This document shows, piece by piece, positions 36,605 through 45,958 of a stretch of 64,000 bases of DNA (positions are counted from its first letter, which is position 1; each line of letters begins with the position of its first letter). The position numbers and the translations under genes are program-made. The notes below the pieces were generated by a model. The model saw only the letters and a list, made by a program, of their open reading frames with translations. It did no database searches and had not been told where the DNA came from. The DNA is from Bradyrhizobium jicamae (lineage in GTDB: Bacteria > Pseudomonadota > Alphaproteobacteria > Rhizobiales > Xanthobacteraceae). The stretch lies in NCBI RefSeq assembly GCF_001440395.1, contig NZ_LLXZ01000197.1, positions 1-64,000 of the forward strand. The letters are read 5' to 3'.

Positions 36605-36828
36605 CGCGTTTGATGGAGGATACCACAGTTCCCGTCTTTAGGGCGCGATGTCCGGTTGGTGGGAGAGGACCGCGCGAGGCAAGTCCAGTCTACCCCTGGA
36701 CTGCGAGCACCCGGGGGCGTCTTCGAGTTCCGTCGGTTGGGGGGCATCCGGAAATACAAGGCATCCCAATTTCAGCCGCAGGTCAATTCCGCTAGACTTC
36801 TGCGGCGAACGGGGTGTGAACGCGACCT

Positions 36829-36981
36829 TGAAAGCCCGCGGTTCTAACCCGGCGGCTCAGAGCCGACACTCGTTTGATTGCGAATCATGGCGTCAGCGAT
36901 GCGGCTCGCAGCGTGCAGGCGACCAATGACCCGGACAACTTCTTCCGCATTATCCAGAATATCGCTCCGGCGAGGGAGTAG
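36829..36981 (+). pseudogene. Remnant of a BBE-type FAD-linked oxidase (3' end only)
   Basis: A frame of about 50 codons ends at TAG 36979-36981 and reads ...SVQATNDPDNFFRIIQNIAP. The pattern YDPDNFFRxNQNIxP is the C-terminal hallmark of berberine-bridge-type FAD enzymes. Upstream in the same frame, stops occur at 36793, 36814 and 36826, and no start or FAD domain remains. The rest of 36605-36987 shows only a short hairpin (AGTCCAG/CTGGACT). Confidence 0.5.
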
Positions 36982-36999
36982 AGCATCATGGAGGTGCAG

Positions 37000-37668
37000 A
37001 TGGCTGATCAATGGCTATTCAAGAGCGAGACTTATGATAACTGCAATTGCGCCATGAACTGTGGTTGCCAGTTCAACCTGCCGAGTACTCACGGCTATTG
37101 CCAGTCGGCCTTCGTCGGCACCATCGTTGAAGGCCATTTCAACGATACGCCGCTCTCAGGCTTGAACTGGGCGGCGCTGTACAAATGGCCTGGCGAAATC
37201 AAGGACGGCGGCGGCCGGCGCCAGATCGTTGTCGACGAGCGTGCAGATGAAGCTCAACGGATCGCGCTTGAAACGATCGTGTCAGGCAAGGCATGCGAAC
37301 CCTTGAGCAATCTTTTCGCAGTGTTCGCGTCCACATGCTCGGAATTTTGCAAGACGTTGTTCCTGCCGATTGATCTTGATGTGGACCTGGAACGCAGAGC
37401 CGCGAGGGTAGAGATACCCGGCGTCATGCGGAGCATCGGCAGGCCGAAGATCAACGAGTTCACCGGGCAACCATTCCACATTGCGCTGGCGCGTCCCAGT
37501 GGAAGTTTCGAGTTCACCTACGCAGAAATCGGGCTGGGTACCACGTTGGTCACAGGTGACATGGACATGGCGTATGAAGATTCATGGGCGCATTTTTGTG
37601 TTCACCACTTCGATCAGGATGGCCTGGTCAGGCAAAGATCAAGGCTAACGGCATGGCTTGGCGCATGA
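37000..37668 (+). CDS. DUF1326 domain protein
   Basis: 222 residues. The N-terminal cysteine cluster (C15, C17, C21, C23 in NCNCAMNCGC) is typical of DUF1326 and suggests metal or thiol chemistry. No signal peptide. GGAGG stands 5 bases before the ATG at 37000; an ATG at 36988 with GGGAG is also possible. Partner DUF2182 membrane protein, often adjacent to this family, is absent. Function unknown. Confidence 0.85.
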   Translation: MADQWLFKSETYDNCNCAMNCGCQFNLPSTHGYCQSAFVGTIVEGHFNDTPLSGLNWAALYKWPGEIKDGGGRRQIVVDERADEAQRIALETIVSGKACEPLSNLFAVFASTCSEFCKTLFLPIDLDVDLERRAARVEIPGVMRSIGRPKINEFTGQPFHIALARPSGSFEFTYAEIGLGTTLVTGDMDMAYEDSWAHFCVHHFDQDGLVRQRSRLTAWLGA

Positions 37669-37719
37669 CCCGGCGTTCCCGTGCACGGCACCCATCAGTC
37701 GGTTGGCCGTGCCGATGGC

Positions 37720-39183
37720 TCAGAACGACCCCGTCACCGAGCCGAGTGCGATGACGGCGGCGAGGGCGACGAGTGGGCCGACGATGCCGGCCATGACGAT
37801 ATCGCGATAGCTGTCCCGGTGCGTCGATCCGCAGACGGCGAGCAGCGTGACGATCGCGCCGTTATGCGGCAGGGTGTCGAGTGTACCCGAACTGATCACC
37901 GCCACGCGATGCAGCAGCGCGGGATCGAGCCCGATCTCCGCCGCGCGCGCCAAATACGTTCCCCCAAGTGCGTCGAGCGCAATGGTCAGCCCGCCCGATG
38001 CCGAGCCGGTGAGCGCGGCGAGCACATTGGTCGCCACCGCGAGCGAGACCAGCGGTCCGCCGCCGATGCCGAGCACGGCGTCGCGCACGACATCGAAGGC
38101 GGGCATCGCCGCCACCACGGCACCGAAGCCGACCAGACTGGCAACGCTCACAGCCGGCAGTACGGCGGCGTTGGCGCCGGCGTCCATGGTTGAACGCAGG
38201 GACGGCAATCGCCGATGGTTGACGGCGAGGACCGCCGCGATCGCACAGGCGAGGGCTGTGATCACAGCCCATACGCCGCCGACGGCTGCGAGCGACGTTC
38301 CGCCCCAGCGCGCGTCGGCGAGGAAGCTTGTGTCGAGCGCCGGCAGGATGAACAACGACATCGCGAGATTGACGACGATCACCACGACAAGCGGCAGTCC
38401 TGCGAGCACAGCCGACGGCGGCGCGTCGGTTGCTGCACCATGTAGGATCTCCGCCGGATCGAACTCGCGCGCGGTGGTGGCGCGTTCGCGCAGCTTTTCG
38501 TCGGAGGCAAGATGTGCGGAAGGCATCGGCACGCCATCGCCAAAGCCTTCGCCGCTGTTTCTTGCGTTGGCCTGTTCGCGGTTGAGCCACCACAGGCCGA
38601 ACCCGAGCATGATCAACGATGCCAGAATGCCAAGGCCGGGCGCGGCAAATGGCGTGGTGCCGAAGAACGGCATCGGGATCGCGTTCTGGATCGACGGTGT
38701 GCCGGGTAGCGCCGACATGGTGAAGGTGGAGGTGCCGAGGGCGATCGCCGCCGGCATCAGCCGCCGCGGGATGCCGGCGTTGCGAAACAGCTCGTGCGCC
38801 ATCGGCGCGAGCACGAAGAAGGCGACGAACAGGCTGACGCCGCCATAGGTGACAAGCGCTCCGGCGAGAACCACCGCGAGCACAGCCCGCCGCGTGCCCA
38901 GCCGCTGCGTCATGAAGTTCGCGATCGCGACAACCGAACCGCTGTCTTCCATCAGCTTGCCGAACAGGGCGCCGAGCAGAAACAGCGGAAAGAACTGGGC
39001 CAGAAAACCGGCAGCGCTGACCATGAAGGTCTGGGTCCAGTGGGCCAGCAGCGGTTCGCGGGAAAACAGCGCGGCAACCAGCGCGGCAAGCGGCGCGAGC
39101 AGCAGCACGCTCCAGCCCCGATACGCGAACAGCATCAGAAGCCCGAGACCGATCAGGATGCCGAGAAGGCCCAACAGAGTCAT
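37720..39183 (-). CDS. GntP-family permease
   Basis: 487 residues, about 12 hydrophobic helices. AAGFLAQFFPLFLLGALFGKLMEDSG and FTMSALPGTPSIQNAIP are characteristic of gluconate/organic-acid:proton symporters (GntP). The substrate is open: gluconate, hydroxybutyrate or a dicarboxylate. AGGAG lies just before the ATG at 39183. It starts 5 bases after the patatin gene stop, so both form an operon. Confidence 0.85.
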   Translation of the reverse strand: MTLLGLLGILIGLGLLMLFAYRGWSVLLLAPLAALVAALFSREPLLAHWTQTFMVSAAGFLAQFFPLFLLGALFGKLMEDSGSVVAIANFMTQRLGTRRAVLAVVLAGALVTYGGVSLFVAFFVLAPMAHELFRNAGIPRRLMPAAIALGTSTFTMSALPGTPSIQNAIPMPFFGTTPFAAPGLGILASLIMLGFGLWWLNREQANARNSGEGFGDGVPMPSAHLASDEKLRERATTAREFDPAEILHGAATDAPPSAVLAGLPLVVVIVVNLAMSLFILPALDTSFLADARWGGTSLAAVGGVWAVITALACAIAAVLAVNHRRLPSLRSTMDAGANAAVLPAVSVASLVGFGAVVAAMPAFDVVRDAVLGIGGGPLVSLAVATNVLAALTGSASGGLTIALDALGGTYLARAAEIGLDPALLHRVAVISSGTLDTLPHNGAIVTLLAVCGSTHRDSYRDIVMAGIVGPLVALAAVIALGSVTGSF

Positions 39184-39188
39184 CGCTC

Positions 39189-40217
39189 CTAGCACTCCGC
39201 CAGCAGTACATCGAGATCGGCGGTGGAGCGCCGGCCGAGGTCGCCACCGTGTGCCTTGAGGAAGGCGTCGGCGCTCTTGCGGCCCTCTTCCCTGAGCAGC
39301 GAAACGAACTCCCATTCCGCGTTGAGTTTGGACGATGCGCCGAATTGCGCGAGCGTGTCGGTCATGATCCGGTGCGTGCGCATTCCGGCCCAGCGCGCGC
39401 CCTCGCCGTGTCCGGGGTCCGCCACCTGGCGCAGCAGCGCCATCATGCGCAATTCCTTCATCAGTGGCGAGTTGAAGGAGATTTCGTTGAGGCGGTTGAG
39501 GATCTCGTTTGCCGTGCGCGGCGGCTCCTGTCGTTCGCGCGGATTGATCTGCACCAGAATGGTGTCACACGCGTCGCTTTCGCGCACCAGCGGCGTCAGC
39601 GTCGGATTGCCGGCATAGCCGCCATCCCAGAACGGTTCGCCGTCGATCTCGATCGCGTGGAACATGGTCGGCAGGCAGGCCGAGGCCAGCAGCACGTCGG
39701 CGGTGATCTCCTTGTTGCGGAAGATGCGGCCGCGGCCGGTGCGCACACTGGTGGCGGTGACGAACAGCCTGATCGGCGCGCGGGCGAGCCGGTCGAAATC
39801 GATGCTCTCGGCGAGGATGGCGCGCAGCGGGTTGAGGCCGAGCGGGTTGAGATCGTAGGGCGAAACCACGCGGGCCATCAGGTCCATGGCGACATAGGCG
39901 GGCGAGGTGTCCAGCGTCCAGCGGCCCATCATCCGGTCGAGCGGCGAGCGCTGCAGCGGGCTGAACGCCGCAGCCTGCGACACGCGCCGCCAATAGGCCG
40001 CGAGCGCCGCCCGCGCGCCTTCGGCTCCGCCTTGCGTCCATCCGTCGGCCACCAGGGCTGCATTCATCGCGCCCGCCGACGTGCCGGAGATCGCCTCGAT
40101 CCGCAGCCACGGCTCCTCGGTCAGCCGATCGAGCACGCCCCAGGTGAACGCGCCATGGGAGCCGCCACCCTGCAACGCGAGGTCGATCAGGACGGGTTCG
40201 CGCGCTGTTTCGTTCAT
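39189..40217 (-). CDS. Patatin-like phospholipase
   Basis: 342 residues. Oxyanion loop GGGSHG (17-22), nucleophile elbow GTSAG (45-49) and DGGYAGNP with the catalytic Asp are complete. This subgroup is associated with lipid turnover, including granule-associated depolymerase relatives. The start at 40217 is chosen over an upstream ATG because the motif then sits at the usual distance from the N-terminus. Operon with the GntP permease. Confidence 0.9.
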   Translation of the reverse strand: MNETAREPVLIDLALQGGGSHGAFTWGVLDRLTEEPWLRIEAISGTSAGAMNAALVADGWTQGGAEGARAALAAYWRRVSQAAAFSPLQRSPLDRMMGRWTLDTSPAYVAMDLMARVVSPYDLNPLGLNPLRAILAESIDFDRLARAPIRLFVTATSVRTGRGRIFRNKEITADVLLASACLPTMFHAIEIDGEPFWDGGYAGNPTLTPLVRESDACDTILVQINPRERQEPPRTANEILNRLNEISFNSPLMKELRMMALLRQVADPGHGEGARWAGMRTHRIMTDTLAQFGASSKLNAEWEFVSLLREEGRKSADAFLKAHGGDLGRRSTADLDVLLAEC

Positions 40218-40255
40218 CGTCACCCTCGTTGGCCGGAGATGAAGCGACACTCAAT

Positions 40256-40486
40256 TCAGGACGTTCCGAAACCACCTCTCGACTCTGCGTAGGATCGACG
40301 CAGCAGCGCGAACAGGCTGCCGCCTGTCGCTGCGCCCAGCAGGTAGGCGACGGCGGCCAGCAGCGCGAGCGGTACCCGGGCATTCAAGCCGAGGAACGAC
40401 ATGGTGACGATCTCGAAGTTCTGCAGCGCGAAGATGACGGTCGCGGCGACGAACAGAATGATGACGGCGAGGTAGATCCAGCGCAT
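40256..40486 (-). CDS. LapA-domain small membrane protein
   Basis: 76 residues with two transmembrane helices (~3-23 and ~41-61) separated by NFEIVTMSFLGLNARVPL, the pattern of LapA/DUF1049 proteins, which in E. coli help assemble lipopolysaccharide. GGGAGG precedes the ATG at 40486. It lies between the HdeD-like gene and the patatin gene. Confidence 0.85.
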   Translation of the reverse strand: MRWIYLAVIILFVAATVIFALQNFEIVTMSFLGLNARVPLALLAAVAYLLGAATGGSLFALLRRSYAESRGGFGTS

Positions 40487-40544
40487 GGGCGCCTCCCTTT
40501 CGTCGATCAAGGGACTGCGCCGCGCGCAGTCCGCCAACTATAGC

Positions 40545-41114
40545 TCAGCGAGCGCGGTGCAAGCCGAAGCCGAGCCCGATATAGCTAGCGCCGGCCATGA
40601 TGAGATCGATGCCGAGGAACAAGCCGAGGATATACAGGCTCGACACCGGCCAGCGCGCCAGGATCAGCAGGCCGAGCAGAAGCGTGATCACACCTGATAG
40701 CACCACCCAGATCCAGGGCGTTTCCCGTTTCATGCTGAAGGCCAGCACGATTCGCATGATGCCCGAGACCACCAGCGATGCGCCGAGAATCAGCGTCAGC
40801 AGCACCGCGGCGAGCAGCGGATTCTGGAACGTGACGAAGCCGCCGATGATATAGAGCACGCCGAGCAGGACCCAGAGCAGGAATTTGCCCCAGCTCTTGA
40901 TCTGGAAGGCGCTAATCACCTCGGCGACGCCGGCGACGATCATCATGATGCCGACGACGAAGACGCTCACGACAGTGGCCATAGCGACACTGCCAAGCGC
41001 GATAAACCCGGCGATCAGATAGACGACGCCGAGCGCGACGATCCAGCCCCATTTGGCGCGGAGCGGCGCCGTATCCAAAGCGGCTGTATTCACGGTGTCT
41101 GAAGTGCTGGTCAT
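40545..41114 (-). CDS. HdeD-family membrane protein
   Basis: 189 residues with six hydrophobic helices in three pairs (WGWIVALGVVYLIAGFIAL, FLLWVLLGVLYIIGGFV, WIWVVLSGVITLLLGLLIL), the triplicated layout of HdeD proteins linked to acid resistance at high cell density. ATG at 41114 with GGAGG upstream. It is the first gene of a short minus-strand group. Confidence 0.9.
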   Translation of the reverse strand: MTSTSDTVNTAALDTAPLRAKWGWIVALGVVYLIAGFIALGSVAMATVVSVFVVGIMMIVAGVAEVISAFQIKSWGKFLLWVLLGVLYIIGGFVTFQNPLLAAVLLTLILGASLVVSGIMRIVLAFSMKRETPWIWVVLSGVITLLLGLLILARWPVSSLYILGLFLGIDLIMAGASYIGLGFGLHRAR

Positions 41115-41439
41115 GACGGTCCTCCGAAAACGAAAACCTATCCGACGTCAGTTTTGCCGGTCTCTCGACCGCGACAGCGTCGCGGCGCGGGATGCTCGAC
41201 ACCTGCATATTAGCGCAACTGCGCGTTGCGATCACCCCGATTTCGGCACTTTCGGCCGCGATTTCGTCGTGCAGCCTTGCCGCGGCATGATGCTGGTCGT
41301 CCCGTTGTGAGACGATTGTTGAGCGGTAGCGATCCGCCAGATCAGCGTCGATGCCAGTGCGTGAGAGTGTCAGGTTGGCGTGCGTGCTTCTGCCGCTTTG
41401 TATCCGGGCACGGGCTTGGCCCTTGCCACCCTTCGGCAG
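41115..41439. other. Non-coding region between hdeD-like and Bug genes
   Basis: No convincing gene. It holds a CCGCGAC/GTCGCGG hairpin near 41168-41184 and presumably the promoter of the HdeD-like gene at its left end. The short frames across it lack coding character. Confidence 0.5.
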
Positions 41440-42432
41440 TCACTCGGGCATCTTGATCCCCGCGTCCTTCACGACCTTGCTCCAGTGCGCGATCTGCGAC
41501 TTGATATGCGCGCCGAACTCGCCGGGTGTGCCGCCGGCGGGCTCCGCCGCGATCTTCGCGAACGTCTCGCGCACGTTCGCCTTCGCCAGGACCTTGTTGA
41601 TTGCCTCGTTCAGCGTGCCGATGATGGCGTCCGGTGTGCCGCTCTTCACCACGAAACCGATCCAGTCCTCGATAACGAGCTCCGGGAATCCCTCCTCGGC
41701 GACGGTGGGAACGTCCTTCAGGGCTGCCATGCGCGTTGGCGCCGTGACGGCGAGCGCCCGGAGCTTGCCGGAGGCGATCAGGTCGAGAACAGGCAGAGGC
41801 GTGACGAACTGATAGTGGTTGGTGCCGTTGATGAGATCCCCGATCGCCTGCGGCAGGGCCCGGTAGGGGATGTGGGTCACGCGCACCCCGGTCTGAAGCC
41901 TGAACTGTTCGCCTGCGAGATGGGCTGGCGTGCCCATCCCGCCGGATGAGAACGTAAGCTTGTCGGGCTGGCTCTTCAGCAGGGCGACAAGCTCTTTCAT
42001 CGACTTGGCGGATACTGACGGATTGGCAACCAGGACGTGATGCGCGGTCATGACCTTGATGACCGGTGCAAAATCGGTGTCATGACGAAAAGCTATGTTC
42101 GACAGGAGTGCGGGAGCTGCCGAGGCGCCCAATGTGAAGGCCAGGATGGTATGTCCATCCGCCGGTTGCTTGAGGACCTCGGCGGCTGCAAGCGTCCCTA
42201 TGGCCCCAGGCCTGTTCTCGACGACAATCCGCCAGCCTTCGCTCTGCCCAAGCTCGTTCGCCACGATGCGCGTGATGATGTCCGGCGGCGCGCCAGCGCC
42301 GCCTCCGACGACGATACGGATCATGTTGGACGGGTAGGATTGCGCGACCGCCGGTTGGGCCAGTGCTCCCAGGCTCACTGCCAGCAGGAGGCGTCCCCAC
42401 GAACGCATTCCACGAAATGTTGGCGCTGCCAT
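41440..42432 (-). CDS. Tripartite tricarboxylate transporter (Bug-type) solute-binding protein
   Basis: 330 residues with a signal peptide ending QPAVAQ. IRIVVGGGAGAPPDIITRIVANEL and VENRPGAIGTLAAAEV are the Bug-family signatures for binding small carboxylates in the periplasm. TctA/TctB membrane partners are absent nearby, as is common for orphan Bug proteins. AGGAGG stands 8 bases before the ATG at 42432. It is divergent from an IclR regulator across 199 bases that hold two palindromic operators. Confidence 0.9.
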   Translation of the reverse strand: MAAPTFRGMRSWGRLLLAVSLGALAQPAVAQSYPSNMIRIVVGGGAGAPPDIITRIVANELGQSEGWRIVVENRPGAIGTLAAAEVLKQPADGHTILAFTLGASAAPALLSNIAFRHDTDFAPVIKVMTAHHVLVANPSVSAKSMKELVALLKSQPDKLTFSSGGMGTPAHLAGEQFRLQTGVRVTHIPYRALPQAIGDLINGTNHYQFVTPLPVLDLIASGKLRALAVTAPTRMAALKDVPTVAEEGFPELVIEDWIGFVVKSGTPDAIIGTLNEAINKVLAKANVRETFAKIAAEPAGGTPGEFGAHIKSQIAHWSKVVKDAGIKMPE

Positions 42433-42533
42433 TCTCACCCTCCTCGCGGATGCGCAGCATGGTGCTGCCTCGGATGTTCGGCGCGCGAAGGATCGGACGC
42501 TGTTGTGCAAGAAACCACAGAAATCGGAGACGA

Positions 42534-42548
42534 TTCCGGAGAGCGGAA
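42534..42548. promoter_or_regulatory. Palindromic operator, site 1
   Basis: TTCCGGAGAGCGGAA, an almost perfect palindrome 22 bases from site 2, i.e. on the same face of the helix. It lies between the Bug gene and the IclR-type gene; such sites are typical IclR operators. Confidence 0.65.
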
Positions 42549-42555
42549 CGTTGCA

Positions 42556-42570
42556 TTCCGGAGACCGGAA
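42556..42570. promoter_or_regulatory. Palindromic operator, site 2
   Basis: TTCCGGAGACCGGAA is a perfect palindrome around a three-base centre, 61 bases upstream of the IclR-type start codon. A CGGAA half-site follows at 42583-42587. Confidence 0.65.
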
Positions 42571-42631
42571 CGCTGGACTCTGCGGAACTGGACGTGAAGA
42601 ATGCCGGGCTCGACGAGAACAGGAACCGGCC

Positions 42632-43438
42632 ATGCCGAGGGTCGAAACGATCAGAGGGCTGGAGCGAGGACTGCAAGTCCTCAAATTCCTGCACGCCGAG
42701 CCGATTTCGTCGCTGCACGAGATCCACGCTGCAACGGCAATCTCCAAGCCCAGCCTGCTGCGCATTCTCAACACCCTGGAGCGGGCAGGCATGGTCGCGC
42801 GGCGTCTGGCCGACGGCCGTTATCGGCTCAGCGTCTTCACGGATGTGGTGCGAAAGCGGGACCGGCACGACCGCGTCGCCGAAGCCGCGGCACCCATTCT
42901 GGCCCGGCTGTGCAAGAAGGTTAAATGGCCGTCCGATCTGTTCGTGCCGGCCGGCGACTGCATGGAAAGACGTGAGACGAGTTTTCCGCACAGTCCGTTC
43001 GTGCTCTCGGGGCTGGACACCCGGGTTGGTGGCCGGGTGGGGTGGCTGATGACGGGCGTCGGCCGCGCTTACCTCGCGTGGTGTCCGGAGAAGGAACGCG
43101 AGGCAATTCTGCGCACACTTCGGAAATCCAAACACCCGGAGGATTGGCTCGCCCGCGATCCGAGGAAGCTCGAGCGAATTCTCGGTGAAGTGCGGCACCG
43201 GGGCTACGCCACGCGTGACCCAAACTATGTGGCGGGTCAATACGGCGGAATCCCGGTTGACGACGCGGCGGCCGCAATTGCCGTGGCGCTGTTCGATGGT
43301 CGGCGTGCTTATGGCTCGATCAATTTTCGCTGGATCAGGACGGCCTTCACGGTAGAGGACTTCGCCGCCCGGCACCTTGCCGATCTGCAGGACGCCGCAC
43401 GCGAGATCGTGGGCTCCCTGAGGAGGCCGGCAAGGTAG
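42632..43438 (+). CDS. IclR-family transcriptional regulator
   Basis: 268 residues: winged helix-turn-helix (~8-65; SLHEIHAATAISKPSLLRILNTLERAGMV) and the C-terminal effector-binding domain (VGWLMTGVGRAYLAWCP, RGYATRDPNYVAGQYGG). The ATG at 42632 follows a GGAACC-rich leader. It probably represses or activates the divergent Bug gene and itself through the tandem TTCCGGAGA palindromes; the effector is likely a small aromatic or aliphatic acid. Confidence 0.9.
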   Translation: MPRVETIRGLERGLQVLKFLHAEPISSLHEIHAATAISKPSLLRILNTLERAGMVARRLADGRYRLSVFTDVVRKRDRHDRVAEAAAPILARLCKKVKWPSDLFVPAGDCMERRETSFPHSPFVLSGLDTRVGGRVGWLMTGVGRAYLAWCPEKEREAILRTLRKSKHPEDWLARDPRKLERILGEVRHRGYATRDPNYVAGQYGGIPVDDAAAAIAVALFDGRRAYGSINFRWIRTAFTVEDFAARHLADLQDAAREIVGSLRRPAR

Positions 43439-43550
43439 GCGTAGCCATCCCCAACGTCTATCGTTGATGGCGAGTCGGCTTGGGATTCTTGGGCGAGCTA
43501 ATGGACATCGCCGAACCTATGATGTCGTAGATGGAGCCAAAAGCAGACGT

Positions 43551-44489
43551 TCACGTTGATAGCGATCTCGCGACAGCTCTCGCATGGTCAATAAATAGCT
43601 TGGCCAGCGGACCCGGTGTGCGATTCTTCAAGGTAAGTATAGCGATTGCATATTCCGTAGCTGGCATCTTAACCGGCATTATCTTCAATCCCACGCGTCG
43701 AGAACTGTACCGGGCAACAGAGTTTGGCAGGATGCCGACAAATTTGCCGGTTGCGACAAGCGCAGTGGTCAGTTGAACGGACAACGTGGCAATTGCGGGC
43801 CGAGGCGGCTTTAAGCCGCTCGCGACGAAAATTCCCGAGATGATTCTACCAGGCACGCTGTCGTACGGCGGAATCACCCAGGATTCCTGCATCAGATCGG
43901 CAAGTTCGATGCGCCGCCGGCGCCCCCATTCGCTATTCAAGCCAGCAACCGCCACGAACGGCTCCTGAATCAGCGGTTCGAAGACGAAGTCCTCATCGAC
44001 AAAGGGCTCCGGCCACCGTCCAATCAGAAGTTCAACCTTGCGCTCGCGCAGGGGATCGAGCTGCTCCGTCGCGATATCTGCATGAACCACGAGCAACTGC
44101 ACCCGCGGATACTGCTGCAGGAAGCGTTCCGAGATGGCAGGCATGATGCCCGCATTCATGATCTCCGCACATCCGATCGCGAGTTCTCCTGATGTCGGAT
44201 CGGTCAGGAACTCGATCTGCTTCAGCCCCTGACGCATCTCGTCGAAAACGTTGACACTGCATTTGAGCAGCGCCTCCCCATAATTGGTCAGCTCGATACC
44301 CTGCGCGGTGCGGTCGAACAGCCTCACCTGGAGCGTCTGCTCGAGATCGGAAATCGTCTTTGAGACCACGGGATGGGAGATCGCGAGCTTCCGGGCCGCC
44401 TTCGTCATACTGCCCGCCTCGGCAACGGCCATCACAATATGAAGATCACGCAGCCTGATGCGCCGGCCGATCCGGTCAGACCATTCCAT
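43551..44489 (-). CDS. LysR-family transcriptional regulator
   Basis: 312 residues. Helix-turn-helix at ~12-71 (RDLHIVMAVAEAGSMTKAARKLAISHPVVSKTISDLE), then a two-lobe periplasmic-binding-like effector domain (GELAIGCAEIMNAGIMPAI). Divergent from the flavin monooxygenase gene with 142 bases between, the standard arrangement for LysR control of its neighbour. Confidence 0.9.
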   Translation of the reverse strand: MEWSDRIGRRIRLRDLHIVMAVAEAGSMTKAARKLAISHPVVSKTISDLEQTLQVRLFDRTAQGIELTNYGEALLKCSVNVFDEMRQGLKQIEFLTDPTSGELAIGCAEIMNAGIMPAISERFLQQYPRVQLLVVHADIATEQLDPLRERKVELLIGRWPEPFVDEDFVFEPLIQEPFVAVAGLNSEWGRRRRIELADLMQESWVIPPYDSVPGRIISGIFVASGLKPPRPAIATLSVQLTTALVATGKFVGILPNSVARYSSRRVGLKIMPVKMPATEYAIAILTLKNRTPGPLAKLFIDHARAVARSLST

Positions 44490-44631
44490 TTCTCGCCCCT
44501 TAGTCGGGAGGCTACAGGGATGTCAAATAATTGAAATTCCAAACTACAGGGACCCGAGGCAGCATTCAACTGCGATCAGCATCGATGACTTCCGGTGCTC
44601 GGAGATCGAGCCGGTTCGGATCGAGGGAGAG

Positions 44632-45888
44632 ATGAAAGATCTCGACGTCATCGTCGCGGGAGGCGGCATCGGCGGGCTGAGCCTGGCGCTCAGCCTGCAT
44701 CAAGCCGGCATAGCGGTTCGTGTTTACGAGGCCGTGCGCGCCCCCGCACCGCTCGGTGTCGGCATCAATCTGCAGCCGACCGCGGTTCGCGAACTCACCG
44801 AGCTTGGACTCGGCGGCGCACTTGCGGAAATCGGCATCGCCACGCGCCAACTGAATCTTTGCAACAAGTTCGGTCAGCTCATCCATGGCCAAAGCAGAGG
44901 CCTCGCAGCTGGATACCGCTGGCCACAATATTCGGTCCATCGCGGCGAACTTCAGCTTCTCCTGCTCCGCGCCGTCCGCGAGCGTATCAGCGAAGAAAAT
45001 GTCCAATGCGGGCTGAGCCTGACCAGATTTGAGCAGGATGGGAACCGCGTAAAAGTTCGCTTCATCAACCGTCAGTCTGGATCGGAGAAACTCGACGAGG
45101 CGGACATTCTTGTTGGCGCCGACGGAATCCATTCCGCCGTTCGACATCAACTCTATCCAGCGGAAGGAGCGCCGCGGTTCGCTCAACATGTGCTTTGGCG
45201 GGCAGCGGTGGAAGCTGAGCCTTTCCTGGACGGCCGAACCATGGTCATCGCCGGCCATCTCCATCAGCGCGCCGTCGTCTACCCTATCGGCGAGAGGCGA
45301 GGCGGCAAATTACTGATCAACTGGGTTTGCTCAAAGACGGTGCCGGACCGGTCAGCGCCGCGCGAAGACTGGAACCGGCGCGTGACGAAGGAAGAGGTGT
45401 TGGCAACGTTTGGCGACTGGAGATTTTCATGGCTGGACTTGCCCGCTCTCATCGAGCAGTCATCCGACATCTACGAATTTCCGCTCGTCGATCGCGATCC
45501 GGTCGCCGCGTGGTCATTCGGCCGCGCCACACTGCTCGGGGATGCCGCCCATCCCATGCAGCCGATCGGCAGCCAGGCCGGCTCCCAGGCAATCCTTGAT
45601 GCCCGTGCGCTGACCCGCGCCCTGGTCGAGACTGACGATGCGGTGGCCGCACTAGAACGCTACGACGCTGAGCGCCGGCCGGCAATGAACGACATCATCA
45701 TGCGAAATCGTAATTTTGGACCGGAAGTCGCCATGCAACTCGCGGAAGATCGCGCACCGAATGGGTTTTCCCGCATCGAGGATGTGATCCCTCGTTACGA
45801 ACTCGATGCCATCGCCGCCTCTTTTGCCAAGGCCGCAGGTCTCGACGTCCAAACGGTCAACCACCGGCCGTCGTACGTCTCTCCGTGA
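44632..45888 (+). CDS. FAD-dependent monooxygenase (salicylate-hydroxylase-like)
   Basis: 418 residues. The dinucleotide site VIVAGGGIGGLSLALSLHQAG opens the protein; DADILVGADGIHSAVR-type and GDAAHPMQPIGSQAGSQAI segments are the conserved FAD/NADPH motifs of class A aromatic hydroxylases. It likely hydroxylates a small aromatic acid. The ATG at 44632 is preceded by GAGGGAGAG; the longer frame upstream has no homology. Probable target of the divergent LysR regulator. Confidence 0.88.
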   Translation: MKDLDVIVAGGGIGGLSLALSLHQAGIAVRVYEAVRAPAPLGVGINLQPTAVRELTELGLGGALAEIGIATRQLNLCNKFGQLIHGQSRGLAAGYRWPQYSVHRGELQLLLLRAVRERISEENVQCGLSLTRFEQDGNRVKVRFINRQSGSEKLDEADILVGADGIHSAVRHQLYPAEGAPRFAQHVLWRAAVEAEPFLDGRTMVIAGHLHQRAVVYPIGERRGGKLLINWVCSKTVPDRSAPREDWNRRVTKEEVLATFGDWRFSWLDLPALIEQSSDIYEFPLVDRDPVAAWSFGRATLLGDAAHPMQPIGSQAGSQAILDARALTRALVETDDAVAALERYDAERRPAMNDIIMRNRNFGPEVAMQLAEDRAPNGFSRIEDVIPRYELDAIAASFAKAAGLDVQTVNHRPSYVSP

Positions 45889-45958
45889 GGCCCACTTTCT
45901 ATGCCAGCCTTCGGCATGAAGCAGGGCCTATGGCAGGCAGATATGGTCAGCTCTGGCG

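Noticed and set aside
35108..36613. A 501-residue open frame on the plus strand opposite the saccharopine-dehydrogenase-like gene and the acidic-protein gene
   Set aside because: Antisense shadow: the minus-strand frame carries a Rossmann motif and start signals, this one does not.
36872..36886. TGATTGCGAATCA as an FNR box
   Set aside because: The spacing and arms do not fit TTGAT-N4-ATCAA, and it lies within the BBE relic.
37681..37716. GCACGGC/GCCGTGC hairpin between DUF1326 and GntP genes as a terminator
   Set aside because: Short stem, long loop and no T-tract.
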